Positions 5,287 through 5,490 of a DNA stretch of 5,490 nucleotides are shown here, one piece after another. Position numbers and translations under genes: made by a program. Where the stretch lies: positions 25,728 through 31,217 of the forward strand of contig DMUF01000093.1 of the NCBI GenBank assembly GCA_003476445.1. The letters run 5' to 3'. Below the pieces are notes generated by a model. It was given only the letters and a program-made list of their open reading frames with translations. It did no database searches and was not told the origin of the DNA. The first letter of the stretch is position 1; every line of letters starts with the position of its first letter. This stretch comes from Gammaproteobacteria bacterium. Lineage in GTDB: Bacteria; Pseudomonadota; Gammaproteobacteria; Pseudomonadales; Azotimanducaceae.

Positions 5287-5490
5287 TCAAAGATCCTCGA
5301 GGCGGATCCAGGATTTAGAGAGTGCACGTTCGTGCGCTTCAATCTGCTCTGCGAGGGCCGCAAGGGCCTCTCGCCCTTCCGTGTGCGCGGCGGCAGCCGA
5401 GAGCTGCCGCGCCAGGTCGGCGAGCGACTGGTGTAGCCCGATCAGCCAGCGCGCGAGTCTGGATGCCGTGAGCGGTAATTCCGCAGGCAC
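5287..5490 (-). CDS. Small helical hypothetical protein, possibly cut by the window edge
   Basis: An open frame of 67 residues ending with TGA at 5287-5289. Its first codon in the window is GTG at 5488-5490, exactly at the edge, so the true start may be this GTG or lie outside. The chain is rich in Ala, Leu and charged residues, with two likely amphipathic helices: about 9-36 (RLARWLIGLHQSLADLARQL) and 38-60 (EGREALAALAEQIEAHERAL). No signal peptide, membrane span or catalytic motif is visible, and I do not recognise the family. Its stop lies 20 nt before the ATG of the next small helical gene, so the two form an operon and may be partners. Codon use in G or C third positions fits a real gene, but the evidence is mainly frame length and context. 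Confidence 0.6.
   Translation of the reverse strand: MPAELPLTASRLARWLIGLHQSLADLARQLSAAAAHTEGREALAALAEQIEAHERALSKSWIRLEDL

Noticed and set aside
5390..5410. Perfect 8-bp stem (GCGGCAGC and GCTGCCGC) inside the small leftward gene
   Set aside because: It lies within coding sequence for an Ala- and Leu-rich helix, where such GC-rich pairing arises easily from codon use.

Overview
The window is GC-rich, densely coding DNA from a bacterial chromosome. Base composition, Shine-Dalgarno sites of the AGGAG type and the gene families suggest a Pseudomonadota-like genome, perhaps a gammaproteobacterial or other environmental lineage with a large lipid or steroid catabolic repertoire. An actinobacterial origin is not fully excluded, because close family relatives of three of the genes are common in mycobacteria. 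I see no rRNA, tRNA, CRISPR array, transposase, integrase or phage gene.

Region 1 (about 37-3923, + strand) holds four consecutive enzyme genes: a serine hydrolase of the beta-lactamase/family VIII esterase fold, a single-hotdog MaoC-type enoyl-CoA hydratase, an acyl-CoA dehydrogenase and a luciferase-like (LLM) flavin- or F420-dependent oxidoreductase. All four are co-oriented and lack signal peptides. Gaps are 93, 97 and 31 nt. Together they look like part of a cytoplasmic acyl-CoA catabolic module: ester or lactone hydrolysis, alpha,beta-desaturation, hydration, and an oxidoreductase step. No CoA ligase, thiolase or regulator lies in the window, so the substrate cannot be read from it.

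Region 2 (3933-4940, + strand) is a multi-pass inner-membrane protein of unknown function, 9 nt behind the LLM gene and without a clear ribosome-binding site, so it is probably translationally coupled to it.

Region 3 (4985-5490, - strand) converges on region 2 and holds two small, helix-rich hypothetical proteins in one operon. The upstream one reaches the window edge. The 44 nt between the convergent genes is a dense nest of overlapping palindromes built from repeated GATCCCG.

The non-coding gaps are short but structured. There are hairpins after the first and second genes. A bulged inverted repeat of about 14 base pairs sits directly before the acyl-CoA dehydrogenase ribosome-binding site and overlaps a sigma70-like promoter candidate. 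I found no clearly new defence or mobile system. The most interesting points are this leader, the acyl-CoA dehydrogenase with its likely catalytic base at the alternative position, and the convergent palindrome nest.
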